DNA of 64,000 nt, from NCBI GenBank assembly GCA_030562215.1, contig JAUPFL010000001.1, positions 496,001-560,000 on the forward strand. The letters are read 5' to 3'. Below the pieces are notes generated by a model. The model did no database searches. It saw nothing but the letters and a program-made list of their open reading frames with translations, and was not told where the DNA came from. This document shows positions 1-9,860 of this stretch, in pieces. Positions within the stretch are counted from its first letter, which is position 1. Each line of letters starts with the position of its first letter. A program made the position numbers and the translations under genes. Source of the DNA: Peribacillus frigoritolerans (GTDB lineage: Bacteria; Bacillota; Bacilli; Bacillales; DSM-1321).

Positions 1-925
1 CATTATTTTCAGCAAGAGCGGATCCAGTAAGGTTAAAGGGCGCCCATCAGCATGATTGCGATTCCGATAAGAAGCACAAGCCTCCGACTATATTGATCGG
101 CAAGCTTCCCCATCCATGTTGAACTAAATGTCCCCACAAGATAGATTATGAATATGAAGCCAATCAATGTCTGTGATAAATGATATGGCGGTCCCATTAA
201 AGGTATACCCACAAAGTTATAAACGGTAACGAACGAGCCCATTAATAGGAAGGCCATGCCGAATAAGAGTACTAGTCTGTTATTCCTTAAGTTATTGATA
301 AGGGAGGTTTTGATTCTCGACAATGAGACCCGTACACGGACAGCATGCTGCGAAGGCGGAAGCATCCACCAAAAAGCCAGACTGATGATCAAACTTAAAG
401 CCCCAAGACTTCCAATCGCTATGTTCCATGAGAAATGGTCTGTCAGGACCCCGACAATCAGCCTGCCAGCCAATCCGCCGATACTCGAACCGCTTACATA
501 GATCCCCATCACATAGCCAAGGCTTTTCGGATGAAACTCTTCATTGATATAGGCCATCGCAATTGCCGGGAAACCCGCAAGCACCGCTCCTTGAATCGCC
601 CGTATTGCAATTAGTATGTATAGATCATCCTGGATGAAGCTGACACATATGGATAACAATGCAGACAGAGTGAGCGCCGTCCCCATTATTTTTTTCTATC
701 GATATTTTCTGAGAAAAATGAAACAAGCAATAAACAGAGTGCAAGCGTTCCAGTTGCGAAAGATAATGTAAGACTTGCCATTGCAGGAGAGACTCCGAAT
801 TGCTTTGCGAAAACCGGAATGACCGGTTGGGTACTATACAGATCCGCAAACGTTACAAAGCTACCAAGAAATAAAGCCAAGATTGTTTTCCTGAATGATT
901 TACCAGCAGGCTCGATATAATTCAC
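1..925 (-). CDS. MFS transporter, 3' end beyond window, two frame breaks
   Basis: A major facilitator superfamily exporter that probably moves a small organic molecule or drug with protons; the substrate cannot be told. The protein begins at a GTG (MNYIEPAGKSF) with AAGGG upstream and has regularly spaced hydrophobic segments, with a family-like loop ending SENIDRKK after the second helix. The frame breaks twice: in a seven-T run at 689-695, where one more base gives RKKIMGTAL, and at about 34-38, where one more base lets the reading continue as ALLTLLDPL off the left edge. Both look like missing bases, so the gene is probably intact. B. subtilis has an MFS gene (yuxJ) in this region, but I cannot show orthology. 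Confidence 0.8.
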
Positions 926-1045
926 TTTTGTTCAGACCCTTCGCTATTTAACTTTCCCCCTATGTTAATACGAACTTCCCGAGTTGTCTATTTCGTCACT
1001 TTTGTCCAAAGGGAAAGTTTTGTTCCAGCCATTCACAAAAAAACC

Positions 1046-1068
1046 TTCACTGCTTGTAGTGAAAGGAT
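1046..1068. other. Hairpin resembling the steT terminator stem
   Basis: CCTTCACT and AGTGAAAGG face each other across a six-base loop. The arms resemble the core of the terminator at 1340-1375, so the two may be duplicated copies flanking the repeat that lies between them. There is no clear T run, so terminator function is doubtful. Confidence 0.35.
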
Positions 1069-1129
1069 TTCAGACTGTTGACAAATTGAAGAAAAGCAAA
1101 GCCTGCAGTTTTTCTAAAAAAACATTCCA

Positions 1130-1251
1130 GTTGATTTCAGAAATCCGCTCCCATTCCGCCGACTGTCTGTCAAGCCGAATCAAAGCAAGCGCCTGTGGGG
1201 TTTCGGCAAGCCAGTTATTCGGCAGGAGTGTCGCAAATTTCTTCAATCCAA
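1130..1251. repeat. Degenerate copy of a dispersed GC-rich small repeat
   Basis: The stretch begins GTTGATTTCAG, contains GCGCCTGTGGGGTTTCGGC and GGCAGGAGTGTCGC, and ends CAATCCAA. The same blocks in the same order occur in the better kept element at 42783-42910, read on its minus strand, and partly at 26378-26466. This looks like an old copy of a short non-coding repeat family. The 926-1375 interval holds only this repeat and hairpins; a 97-codon frame over it is not convincing as a gene. Confidence 0.6.
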
Positions 1252-1339
1252 TAAGGGTTACAGGAAAAAACCATTAAGGATAACCTAATCGTAAACATGG
1301 TTTGAGATGAGACCTTTCCGTCCCCCTTTTCTGGACAAA

Positions 1340-1375
1340 CTCAAACCCTTCACTGTACTCAGTGAAGGGTTTGAG
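1340..1375 (-). terminator. Rho-independent terminator of the amino acid permease gene
   Basis: A perfect stem CTCAAACCCTTCACTG / CAGTGAAGGGTTTGAG with a four-base loop begins directly after the stop codon of the permease gene. The T run after the stem is weak. Confidence 0.7.
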
Positions 1376-2698
1376 TTAATATGAACGTTTACCATCCTGC
1401 TCACTTTTTTTAAGGAGCCAGTACACTGGCATACCGATAATGAGGATGATCACCGAGTACAGGGCATTTAAAGGTGTTTGGATTAATGTGCTTAAAACAA
1501 TGTATATTGCACCAGCAATCGCCACGATGGGGATGATTGGGTAAAACGGCACTTTATAAGTTTTCGCATCCGGATCTTTTCTGCGCAATATGAAGACCGC
1601 ATAGAAGGCTAATCCATAAAAACAGAAGACAGAGAATACAGCCATATTGGTAAGTTTGTCAGGGTCTGTTGCAACCATCATGATGATTGCAATGATCACT
1701 TGCAATACCGTCGCATTTATAGGCGTTTTGAACTTGGGCGATATCTTTCCGATTTGTTTATGGCCTGGCATCATTTTATCAGTCGCCATCGCCAAGGTAA
1801 TGCGCGGAAAGGTCAAAAGCTTTCCGTTCAAGCAACCGAAGATTGAAATCGCAATTCCGATTGATATCAATTTCCCGCCCAATTCACCGAATAGCATCGT
1901 TGCTGCAACATTCGCTGCATTCGTACCATGGGCTATGATTCCCTCCGCCCCCAATACATGAAGCATGGCAAGATTCACAGCCAAGTAAGCGACCATGACC
2001 ACGACCAATCCCGTTATGATTGCCCGAGGCAGCGTTTTCTGCGGGTTTTTCATTTCCCCTGCCATGAAGCCGACATTCATCCAGCCATCGTACGCCCAGA
2101 GCGTGGCCAAAATCGCACCGGCCATACTGATTTTCATTGAACTTTCACTATTGATATTGAATACAGGCATATCACCTTGTGCGATACCGAACACCGCTAT
2201 GAAAATGATGGGGATCAATTTGGCAACGGTCGATAAGGTTTGGATGATACCGCCGTATTTTGTCCCCAACAGATTCATGCCTGCTATGAATACAATCGTA
2301 AGAATCCCAATCGCCAAAGAGTAGCCTGAAGCGATCTTAAATATTCCTGTAACTAATAACCCGAAGTATAAACTGAGTGCGCCCATGACTGCAGGTCCAT
2401 ATACCAATGTCTGAACCCAGCCGCATAGGAATCCCCATGCCTTACCGTACACTTCTTCCATATAGACATATAAGCCGCCCGTTTTAGGAATCCGTGTACT
2501 CACTTCGGCAATCGTCAACCCGCTTGCAAGGGTAATCAGACCGCCTATCAGCCAAGCTAACAAGGCCATGGTTGAATTACCGCTCAATTCAAGCACGTCA
2601 CCAGGTCTCATGAAAATACCAGAACCGATAACTGTACCAACTACAATAGATGTTCCAACCCAAAAGCCAATCGTTTTCTTCAATTGGTCATTTCCCAT
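1376..2698 (-). CDS. steT: APC/LAT family amino acid permease, SteT-like
   Basis: Likely an inner-membrane amino acid exchanger of the LAT branch of the APC superfamily; SteT of B. subtilis is a serine/threonine exchanger. The 440-residue protein has about 12 membrane segments. The first carries GTVIGSGIFMRPG, the unwound glycine-rich substrate-binding stretch of this family. The ATG at 2698 is chosen because GGGGAGG lies six bases upstream; an in-frame ATG at 2722 has no ribosome-binding site. No break is seen. Substrate is inferred from the family only. Confidence 0.85.
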   Translation of the reverse strand: MGNDQLKKTIGFWVGTSIVVGTVIGSGIFMRPGDVLELSGNSTMALLAWLIGGLITLASGLTIAEVSTRIPKTGGLYVYMEEVYGKAWGFLCGWVQTLVYGPAVMGALSLYFGLLVTGIFKIASGYSLAIGILTIVFIAGMNLLGTKYGGIIQTLSTVAKLIPIIFIAVFGIAQGDMPVFNINSESSMKISMAGAILATLWAYDGWMNVGFMAGEMKNPQKTLPRAIITGLVVVMVAYLAVNLAMLHVLGAEGIIAHGTNAANVAATMLFGELGGKLISIGIAISIFGCLNGKLLTFPRITLAMATDKMMPGHKQIGKISPKFKTPINATVLQVIIAIIMMVATDPDKLTNMAVFSVFCFYGLAFYAVFILRRKDPDAKTYKVPFYPIIPIVAIAGAIYIVLSTLIQTPLNALYSVIILIIGMPVYWLLKKSEQDGKRSY

Positions 2699-3011
2699 GT
2701 TGTCCTCCCCAGGTGTACACATGTACTTTATTTATACTAAAATTATATCATATAAATTATACAGAAATAGTTTATGTAATCATTTGAATATTAAAAAAAT
2801 ACCCAAACACGTTGGTATCATTACGCTCAGGCAGCTTTATTACATTTATATTTTTTTACTAATTATGTCTGGAATTGTACTAAAAACCGAATATTTTTTA
2901 TTATAAATAGATTTATTGGCATTTTAATCAATAATAACGAATCAAAAACTTTAAAAACCGAATATCATTCGTCATGAATTTTATGGGAATCCTGCTTATT
3001 TTCGGACACAC
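2699..3011. other. AT-rich intergenic region
   Basis: About 310 bases between the start of the permease gene and the uppP terminator. It is very AT-rich and should hold the permease promoter. I see no gene and cannot name a convincing promoter. Confidence 0.5.
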
Positions 3012-3043
3012 AAAAAAAACCACCCCGAATCAACGGGGTGGTT
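3012..3043 (-). terminator. Terminator of uppP
   Basis: On the minus strand AACCACCCCG and CGGGGTGGTT form a perfect GC-rich stem with a short loop, followed by eight T residues. Confidence 0.9.
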
Positions 3044-3071
3044 CCTTTCCTCTTTCAAGCTTCATTTCGTA

Positions 3072-3899
3072 TTACCAAATAATGAATAGAAGTACAACCG
3101 CCAAGACGATCCGGTAAATGGCAAAAGGAGTCAATTTAACTTTATTGATTAAAATCAAGAAAAAGCGGATACAGAATAACGCAAAGATAAATGCACTGAT
3201 GAAACCTGCAATAAAGAACGGCAGAACTTCAGGTGTGAAGCTTTCCCAGTATTTCACGACTTTCAACAAACTGGCACCAGCCATGATCGGCACGGCCATG
3301 ATGAACGTGAAATCGGAGGCCGCCCGGTAGCTCATACCCAAAAGTACTCCACCGGAAATGGTCGAGCCTGAACGCGAGAATCCCGGCCATAGTGACAAAC
3401 ATTGGATTAACCCTACACCGAAGGCTTGTTTATAAGTGATTTGGTCAACCGTCTCTGCAGTCAGCTTTGGACGGAATTTATCTGCAGCAATCATCAAAAA
3501 TGCGCCCAAGAACAACCCGACGATAACCGTCTTCATCGTAAATAAATGATCATCAATATAATCTTCGAATAATAGACCTAAAACGCCCGCCGGCAACAAT
3601 CCGACAATGATCTGCAATAGGTTAAGCTTTTGGCCATTCACAGCGGATGTGCCTTTCATTTTCCTTAAACCAAGCAAGTCCATGAATCGCCCCCAAAAAA
3701 GCACGACAACGGCGAGTATCGAACCAAGCTGGATGACCACCTTGAACGCATTGGCCACTTCACTCCCGAAAAGTTCTTTCGAATTCAGCCATAAATCATC
3801 AACGATGATCATATGCCCTGTAGACGATACAGGAGCAAATTCAGTTAATCCTTCTACAAGACCAAGGATAACTGCAACAAAAATTTCCCACATATTCAT
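3072..3899 (-). CDS. uppP: Undecaprenyl-diphosphatase UppP (BacA)
   Basis: An integral membrane phosphatase that converts undecaprenyl pyrophosphate to the monophosphate, recycling the lipid carrier for peptidoglycan and teichoic acid synthesis; overproduction gives bacitracin resistance. The 275-residue protein carries both family signatures: EGLTEFAPVSSTGH near the N terminus and GFSRSGSTISGG in the middle, which form the active site. The ATG at 3899 fits GAGGTG upstream better than an in-frame GTG nine bases earlier. It stands alone with its own terminator. Confidence 0.95.
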   Translation of the reverse strand: MNMWEIFVAVILGLVEGLTEFAPVSSTGHMIIVDDLWLNSKELFGSEVANAFKVVIQLGSILAVVVLFWGRFMDLLGLRKMKGTSAVNGQKLNLLQIIVGLLPAGVLGLLFEDYIDDHLFTMKTVIVGLFLGAFLMIAADKFRPKLTAETVDQITYKQAFGVGLIQCLSLWPGFSRSGSTISGGVLLGMSYRAASDFTFIMAVPIMAGASLLKVVKYWESFTPEVLPFFIAGFISAFIFALFCIRFFLILINKVKLTPFAIYRIVLAVVLLFIIW

Positions 3900-4046
3900 T
3901 TTATTCACCTCATAATTCGAACACCTATTTATGGAAATATCATATGTATTTTACTCGTTGTTTAAAATATTGTCTAATAAACATTGCTGAAACAATTCAA
4001 GCGTACATGTATGATAGGGTTCTAGATAAAGTTTAAAGGGGAAGTG

Positions 4047-4794
4047 ATGATTTTGCAAAACATACTGATTTTCGCTCATAGGGGTCCAAGGGGACGCATC
4101 CTGAAAATACCATGGCAGCATTTCAAAAGGCGGAAGAAATCGGGGCCGAGGGAATCGAGTTCGATGTCCACCTCAGTTCTGACGGGGAATTGGTCATCAT
4201 CCATGACGAAACACTTGATCGAACGACCACCCTTACTGGTTATGTAAAAGATCATTCGGCACAAAATCTGAAAACGGCTGATGCCGGGAGCAAATTTTCC
4301 AATGAATTCCTTGGGGAGCGGATTCCTTTTTTAATGGACGTTTTCGACTGGGCTAAGGGAAATGCTTTATTGATGAATATCGAAATCAAAACGGATAAAC
4401 TCGCTTATGAAGGAATTGAACAGAAGATCATTGATTCAATTCGTCATTATGGAATGGAAAACCGGGTGATCCTCTCTTCCTTCAACCATCAATCCATTGA
4501 AAAAGTGAAGATGCTTGCCCCAGACCTTGAACGGGCATTATTGTTTGAGGGCTTCCTGAAAACTTCGAAGAAATCTTACGTGATAAAAAAGAATCGGGTT
4601 TCCATCCAGATAAAAACAGCCTGACTCCAGCAGTTAAAGAAAAAGCGAAAAAACTTGGATATAAAATCCGGCCTTGGGTCGCCAATGATGAAGCCGACAT
4701 CGTCAGGCTGGCAGGGTTGGGAGTCGACGTCATCATGACCGATTTCCCTGAAAAGGCACTCAAGATTTTAAAAGCTTGGCAGTCACATGGCTGA
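4047..4794 (+). CDS. Glycerophosphodiester phosphodiesterase, two frame breaks
   Basis: Hydrolyses glycerophosphodiesters to glycerol 3-phosphate and an alcohol (GDPD, COG0584). The N terminus reads MILQNILIFAHRG, the HRG being an active-site element, followed after correction by THPENTMAAF, EFDVHLSSDGELVIIHDE and, near the end, NDEADIVRLAGLGVDVIMTD, all typical. The frame is lost near 4094 and in the A run at 4559-4562; one added base each time gives 249 residues, a normal cytoplasmic GDPD length. No signal peptide is seen. Start chosen for AAAGGGGAAG just upstream. Confidence 0.85.
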
Positions 4795-4802
4795 ACAATG
4801 CG

Positions 4803-4831
4803 AAAGAGAAGAAGCGATGCTCCTTCTCTTT
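4803..4831. terminator. Hairpin terminator between GDPD and SASP genes
   Basis: AAAGAGAAG and CTTCTCTTT form a stem between two convergent genes and may serve both directions. Confidence 0.6.
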
Positions 4832-4854
4832 CAAATCCATATTTATTCAATTAA

Positions 4855-5064
4855 TTAACGAGAAAAGTTTGAACCGCCTAGTTGTTGTTCAGCCATTTGA
4901 ACCAAACGTTTTGTGATTTCCCCACCAACAGATCCGTTAGCGCGAGAAGTAGTGTCAGCACCTAGGTTTACACCAAATTCACTAGCGATTTCATTCTTCA
5001 TTTGTTGTAGAGCTTGTTCTGCACCAGATACTAAAAGTTGATTGCTGTTATTGTTGTTTGCCAT
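4855..5064 (-). CDS. Small acid-soluble spore protein, alpha/beta type
   Basis: A DNA-binding protein made in the forespore that protects spore DNA and is degraded at germination by the GPR protease. The 69-residue protein has the family hallmarks: an N-terminal Asn-rich tract, the GPR cleavage motif around EIASEFG, then [21 protein letters not shown] and a C-terminal glutamine-rich end. AGGAGG sits just before the ATG. Which of the several alpha/beta paralogues this is cannot be decided. It should be under SigG control, but I could not identify a convincing SigG promoter. Confidence 0.95.
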   Translation of the reverse strand: MANNNNSNQLLVSGAEQALQQMKNEIASEFGVNLGADTTSRANGSVGGEITKRLVQMAEQQLGGSNFSR

Positions 5065-5228
5065 GTGTTTTCACCTCCTACTAATATTAATTAGCATTTT
5101 AAGCTTAAATTATTATTGCCAATTTATTGAATTTTTTGATTACGTTTCCCTCAATCCTAAGCTCTTTATCATGAATTTCTTTTTATGCTCATAAACTGTT
5201 AGGAAACTTTCAGTAGGAGGGAAAAGAA

Positions 5229-6515
5229 TTGCAAATACATGTGGTTAGGCCAGGCCAGACGTTATATGGCATCGCCCAGACGTACAGCGTAACCGTTGAC
5301 AGGCTCGTTGAATCAAATAAGATCCCTAACCCAAATAATCTTGTTTCGGGGCAGGCCCTTGTCATTCCAATCGTCGGCAGTTATTATTTCGTACAACCGG
5401 GTGATAGTCTTTATTCCATTTCCCAAAGGGTTGATGTCCCTGTTCAAGAATTGGCAAATATAAATGGCATTTCTGAAAATCAAATCCTATCAGTTGGATA
5501 CCGGCTCTATATTCCGGCTCGGAGGAAAAGGACAGCCGAATTCAACGGCTATGTCGAGCCGAGGGGTACGACGGTTGCACCGGCCCTTGAAACGGCTGCC
5601 AGGGAAGCTGCGCCCTATTTAACCTACTTAGCCCCTTTCAGCTTCCAGGCGCTTCGAGACGGCTCCTTAAAAGAGCCATTACTCAATGAATTCCCTGCCA
5701 TCGCCAGGGAAAATAAAAATGTCCTGATGATGGTGATCACGAATCAGGAAAATGACCAATTCAGCGATGAACTCGGACGAATCATCTTAACGAATACTTC
5801 CGTTCAGAATAAGTTCCTGAACAATATCGTTACAACGGCAAAGAAATATGGTTTCCGGGATATCCACTTTGACTTTGAGTATTTACGGCCGGCCGACAGA
5901 GAAGCCTATAATCAATTTCTTCGAAAAGCCAGGGATCGCTTCAAGAAGGAAGGATGGTTCATCTCCACGGCACTGGCCCCCAAAACAAGTGCTGAGCAAA
6001 AAGGCCGTTGGTATGAGGCCCATGACTATAAAGCACATGGTGAAATCGTCGACTTCGTCATCATCATGACATATGAGTGGGGATATAGCGGCGGACCCCC
6101 AATGGCAGTGTCACCTATCGGACCTGTTCGGGATGTCCTCGAATATGCCGTCACCGATATTCCTTCCAACAAGATCCTGATGGGGCAAAACCTATATGGC
6201 TATGATTGGACCCTGCCTTTTGTACAGGGATCCACTGCCAGGGCCGTGAGTCCGCAGCAGGCCATCCAGATTGCGGCAGACAATGATGTTGCCATCGAGT
6301 ATGATGAAACCGCACAGGCCCCGCACTTCAATTATACCGATATTGAGGATAGGCAGCATGAGGTGTGGTTTGAAGATGCCAGATCGATTCAGGCAAAATT
6401 CGATTTACTCAAAGAATTGAACTTAAGGGGAATGAGTTATTGGAAGCTCGGCTTAGCCTTCCCTCAAAACTGGCTGCTCATCAGTGATAACTTCAACGTG
6501 CGGAGAAGGGTTTAG
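5229..6515 (+). CDS. sleL: LysM-GH18 spore cortex-lytic enzyme, SleL/YaaH-like
   Basis: Probably an N-acetylglucosaminidase acting on spore cortex fragments during germination. It has two LysM domains (about residues 2-47 and 51-97) followed by a glycosyl hydrolase 18 barrel. The catalytic DxxxDxE motif reads DIHFDFE at 211-217, with E217 as the expected acid. It has 428 residues, the SleL length, and no signal peptide, as for SleL/YaaH. The TTG start is set by AGGAGG eight bases upstream. The neighbouring SASP gene also fits a spore role. Confidence 0.9.
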   Translation: MQIHVVRPGQTLYGIAQTYSVTVDRLVESNKIPNPNNLVSGQALVIPIVGSYYFVQPGDSLYSISQRVDVPVQELANINGISENQILSVGYRLYIPARRKRTAEFNGYVEPRGTTVAPALETAAREAAPYLTYLAPFSFQALRDGSLKEPLLNEFPAIARENKNVLMMVITNQENDQFSDELGRIILTNTSVQNKFLNNIVTTAKKYGFRDIHFDFEYLRPADREAYNQFLRKARDRFKKEGWFISTALAPKTSAEQKGRWYEAHDYKAHGEIVDFVIIMTYEWGYSGGPPMAVSPIGPVRDVLEYAVTDIPSNKILMGQNLYGYDWTLPFVQGSTARAVSPQQAIQIAADNDVAIEYDETAQAPHFNYTDIEDRQHEVWFEDARSIQAKFDLLKELNLRGMSYWKLGLAFPQNWLLISDNFNVRRRV

Positions 6516-6602
6516 AAAAGATCAAGGAATACCGAAGCTGAAACGGGCATATAATCAATCATCGAGCATGAAGTCCATTCAGGATACGTGACTCAGCACT
6601 AG

Positions 6603-6633
6603 AAGCCTTCCGACATCTTCCGGAGGGCTTTTA
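6603..6633 (+). terminator. Terminator after sleL
   Basis: AAGCCTTCCG and CGGAGGGCTT form a stem with one wobble pair, followed by TTTAT. Confidence 0.7.
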
Positions 6634-6759
6634 TCATTTACCGTAATTCGATTAGGCAATATGCCGATATATATCATTCAAAGTTTGTCTTTTTGCACCC
6701 TTATGAGCCAAGCCTTTTTTGACCATACTATAAGGAACAGCTCAAAGGGTGTGAAAAAC

Positions 6760-7751
6760 ATGATTCGAATCGGTCCATATATCAGTACCGTTCCCAGATT
6801 TCCACGTTTCATCAGATTGCTTTCCATCATCGCCTTATTTTTACTTTCATTCGGGGTCTTGATCCACATTGTGGAGCCGGAAAGATTCCCCACCTTACTT
6901 GATGGCATCTGGTGGGCAATCGTGACCATGTCAACGGTCGGTTATGGAGATTTCACTCCAGTGACCAATCTTGGCAAAATCATTGGGATGGTCCTCATTT
7001 TGTCAGGCGCCGGCCTGATTACCTCTTATTTTGCGTACATCGCTAAAATTTCCATATCCAATGAACAGCAATTTCTAACAGGTAAGAAAGTATTCGGCGG
7101 CGGCGGCCATATTATCATTGTCGGCTGGAATGGCCGTTCTAAAAGAATCATCCAAAACATCCATGATCGCAAACACCATCAATCCATTGTCCTTATCGAT
7201 GATACACTGCAAAAGCACCCGCTTCCAAGAACGAATATCCACTTTATCCAAGGAAAAGCTACATTGGATTCCGTTTTGCAGAAAGCCAATATTAAACAAG
7301 CCATACGCGTCCTTATTACGGCTGACCTTAAGCAAGACGAGCTGCAAACGGATATGTTCTCGATATTGACGTTACTGGCCGTCAAAGGGCTGAATCCGCA
7401 TGTGTATTGCCTTGTGGAAATATTGACGCATGAACAAAAGGAAAATGCTTTACGGGCTGGGGCGGACGGTATAGTCGAAACGAATAAATTCGCGAGTGAA
7501 TATATGCAGGATTGCTTATCGAAGGGGATCATAACGGAAGCCAGAGAACAAAATGAGCGGAATGGATTGAGCCTCAAACAGCTGCCCATCCAGGATGACT
7601 GGGTGGAATTGACGTTCAAACAGCTGAACGTTAAGCTATTCGATCAAGACATTTTATTGGTCGGCATCATTTCAGGAGGCAAGACATTGATCAAGCCCCC
7701 GGAGATGTAATCATCCATCGTGATGACACCCTGCTCATCATTGAGGATTAA
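6760..7751 (+). CDS. yugO: Two-helix potassium channel with RCK domain, YugO-like, one frame break
   Basis: A K+ channel; YugO carries electrical signalling in B. subtilis biofilms. The N terminus has one membrane helix (about 20-40), the selectivity filter TVGYGD at 59-64 and a second helix, followed by an RCK/TrkA-N domain starting at GGHIIIVGWNGRS. The frame is lost in the C run at 7696-7700; one more C gives a C terminus ending DDTLLIIED and 330 residues, as in YugO. I chose the ATG at 6760 behind AAAGGGTGTG instead of an upstream in-frame ATG at 6661. No mstX reading frame overlaps it. Confidence 0.88.
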
Positions 7752-8152
7752 TGTAATAAAAGCTTTTCCAAATCACGGACAAGCGTTTTCCCTAATGAGA
7801 TATAGTTTTCCGGAAATTCGGCATCCGGATTTTCAGGCTCGGCAAACTGATTGAAGGAAGCGGAGAGGTTTCCGATATTTCCTTCATCATCAATCCCGTC
7901 CTCATACTTATGAGATAACAGAAACGGCTGTAAAAGTTCGACCATTACCCCATCCATATCGAGTGAACCATCAACAGCCTTGAAAGGGACCCGCAAGAAT
8001 TGGTAGCCATCACTGCCGTCAATCTTATAATCAAAAGACCCGTGGTCATAATCCCATCCTCCGCCTATCACATATCCTTCCGGTTTTAACTTCGTCTCCA
8101 GATCGAACAAACCGAATGTTTTCCCTTCCAACTTAGAAGAAATTTTAATCAT
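7748..8152 (-). CDS. yugN: YugN-like family protein
   Basis: A 134-residue soluble protein of the YugN-like family, function unknown. It is recognised from its sequence (IGGGWDYDHGSFDYKID, YISLGKTLVRDLEKL) and from its position between the yugO channel and pgi, as in B. subtilis. Its last four bases overlap the corrected end of yugO on the other strand. No membrane segment or catalytic motif is visible. Confidence 0.85.
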   Translation of the reverse strand: MIKISSKLEGKTFGLFDLETKLKPEGYVIGGGWDYDHGSFDYKIDGSDGYQFLRVPFKAVDGSLDMDGVMVELLQPFLLSHKYEDGIDDEGNIGNLSASFNQFAEPENPDAEFPENYISLGKTLVRDLEKLLLH

Positions 8153-8323
8153 TGTATAAAACCTCTTTCGCTAATTTTCTATTAGCTTAACCAAAGCGCC
8201 AAAAAAAAACCTGGAATGACTCCATTGTTCCCCCGAAAGGCATAAGGAACTTTGCTTCCAAGCCATCCTTACGCTTTTGTGAAGTTTTCGCCGTTTCCCT
8301 GATGGCACTCTTTGGCTTTCAAC
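8153..8323 (-). other. yugN upstream region with possible structured leader
   Basis: On the minus strand CGTAAGGA and TCCTTATG can pair as an eight-base stem (one G-T pair) around 8243-8275, followed by a run of nine T at about 8200-8208, then the yugN start. The arrangement could be a leader with an attenuator-like element. No known riboswitch consensus was recognised, and the hairpin just before the T run is weak. Confidence 0.3.
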
Positions 8324-8364
8324 AAAAAAAGGCATCAAGCCGGATGTTATCCCGGCTTGATGCC
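8324..8364 (-). terminator. Terminator of pgi
   Basis: A 13-base perfect stem, GGCATCAAGCCGG and its complement, sits just after the corrected pgi stop and is followed on the minus strand by seven T residues. Confidence 0.93.
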
Positions 8365-8369
8365 CTTTA

Positions 8370-9713
8370 TTATAAGCGCTTTTCGAGCTCCGCTTTTTCT
8401 TTTCATAACCCGGCTTGCCTAAAAGAGCAAACATGTTCACCTTATAGGCTTCCACTCCAGGCTGATCAAATGGATTTACACCCAGTAAGTAACCGCTCAT
8501 TGCACAAGCTTTCTCGAAGAAATATACAAGGTAGCCAAAAGTATAAGCATCCAACTGAGGAACCGTTACGATCAGGTTGGGAACGCCACCGTCCGTATGG
8601 GCTAACAGCGTACCCTCAAATGCTTTATTATTCACGAATTGCACCGTTTCACCTGATAGGTAATTCAGGCCGTCCAAGTCATTGGCCGCTTCTTCAATCA
8701 AGATCTCATGACGGGCCTTTTCCACTTTGATGACTGTTTCAAAAGATCACGCCGTCCTTCCTGAACATACTGCCCTAATGAATGCAGGTCAGTCGAGAAG
8801 TTAGCCGATGAAGGGAATATCCCTTTTTGATCTTTTCCTTCACTTTCTCCAAATAATTGCTTCCACCACTCAGAGAAGTATTGAAGTCCAGGCTCATAGT
8901 TTATCAGCATTTCAATCGTTTTCCCTTTATTGTAAAGGATATTCCGAACCGCCGCATATTGGTATGCCTGATTTTCACCTAGCTCGGAAGAACTGAAGTC
9001 GACCCTGGCACGCTCGGCCCCCTCCATGATTTGATCGATATCCGCCCCGCTGACAGCAATAGGAAGCAGCCCTACAGCCGTTAAGACCGAGTAACGTCCG
9101 CCAACATCATCAGGAATGACGAAAGTTTGGAAACCTTCCTCCGTTGCTACCGTTTTTAAAGCGCCCTTCTCTTTATCAGTCGTAGCATAAATGCGGCTCT
9201 TAGCTTCTTCAACGCCGTATTTTTGTTCAAGCAGTTTCCTGAAAATCCTGAAGGCCAGTGCAGGCTCCGTGGTCGTACCGGATTTAGAGATGACGTTGAT
9301 TGAGAAATCCCTATTTTCCAATAGGTCCATCACGTCCTGCATATATGTAGAGCTTATATTATTACCGACAAATAAAATTTGCGGTGCTTTCCTTTATCCG
9401 AAGGTAGAATGTTATAAAAACTATGTTGAAGCATCTCAACCGCTGCCCGTGCTCCCAGATATGATCCACCGATTCCGATAACCAGCAGCACTTCTGAGTC
9501 TTCTTTTATTTTCGCTGCCGCTTTTTTGATTCTTGAGAACTCTTCTTTATCATAATTGGCGGGTAAATCAAGCCAGCCAAGATATTCATTGCCTGCCCCT
9601 GTCTGCTCATGCAGGGAATGGTGTGCCACTTTTACAGCATCCTGTAAATAGGTAATCTCATGCTCCCCGAAAAACGGCAGGGCTTTTGAATAATCGAAAC
9701 GAATATGGGCCAT
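8370..9713 (-). CDS. pgi: Glucose-6-phosphate isomerase, three frame breaks
   Basis: Interconverts glucose 6-phosphate and fructose 6-phosphate in glycolysis and gluconeogenesis. Sequence reads [12 protein letters not shown] at the start, then [13 protein letters not shown] and the sugar-phosphate site [16 protein letters not shown], as in Firmicute Pgi. It is interrupted by single missing bases at about 9388-9390, 8741-8744 and 8394-8398. Repair gives [23 protein letters not shown] and a C terminus AELEKRL, with 448 residues in all, the expected size. Three independent breaks in such a central gene argue for sequencing error. It lies between yugN and yugJ as in B. subtilis. Confidence 0.95.
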
Positions 9714-9813
9714 TCAAATTCCTCCTTGAATTCTTTAGTTTCCCTTTCACTTTATCTGATGTAATTCTCATAATCAAGAAATCGATCAAGTAAATAACGA
9801 ATTATACATATAA

Positions 9814-9841
9814 AGCAATCTCCCACCAGGGAAGGCGGGAG
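9814..9841 (-). terminator. Terminator of yugJ
   Basis: On the minus strand CTCCCGCC and GGTGGGAG pair around a short loop, followed by ATTGCTTT. Confidence 0.65.
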
Positions 9842-9860
9842 AACGGATCATATCACTTGT

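Noticed and set aside
984..1277. Plus-strand open frame of 97 codons
   Set aside because: It crosses the decayed repeat and a hairpin, has no ribosome-binding site and resembles no protein.
8302..8730. Plus-strand frame of 142 codons
   Set aside because: Antisense to the 3' part of pgi and its terminator; no protein similarity or start signals.
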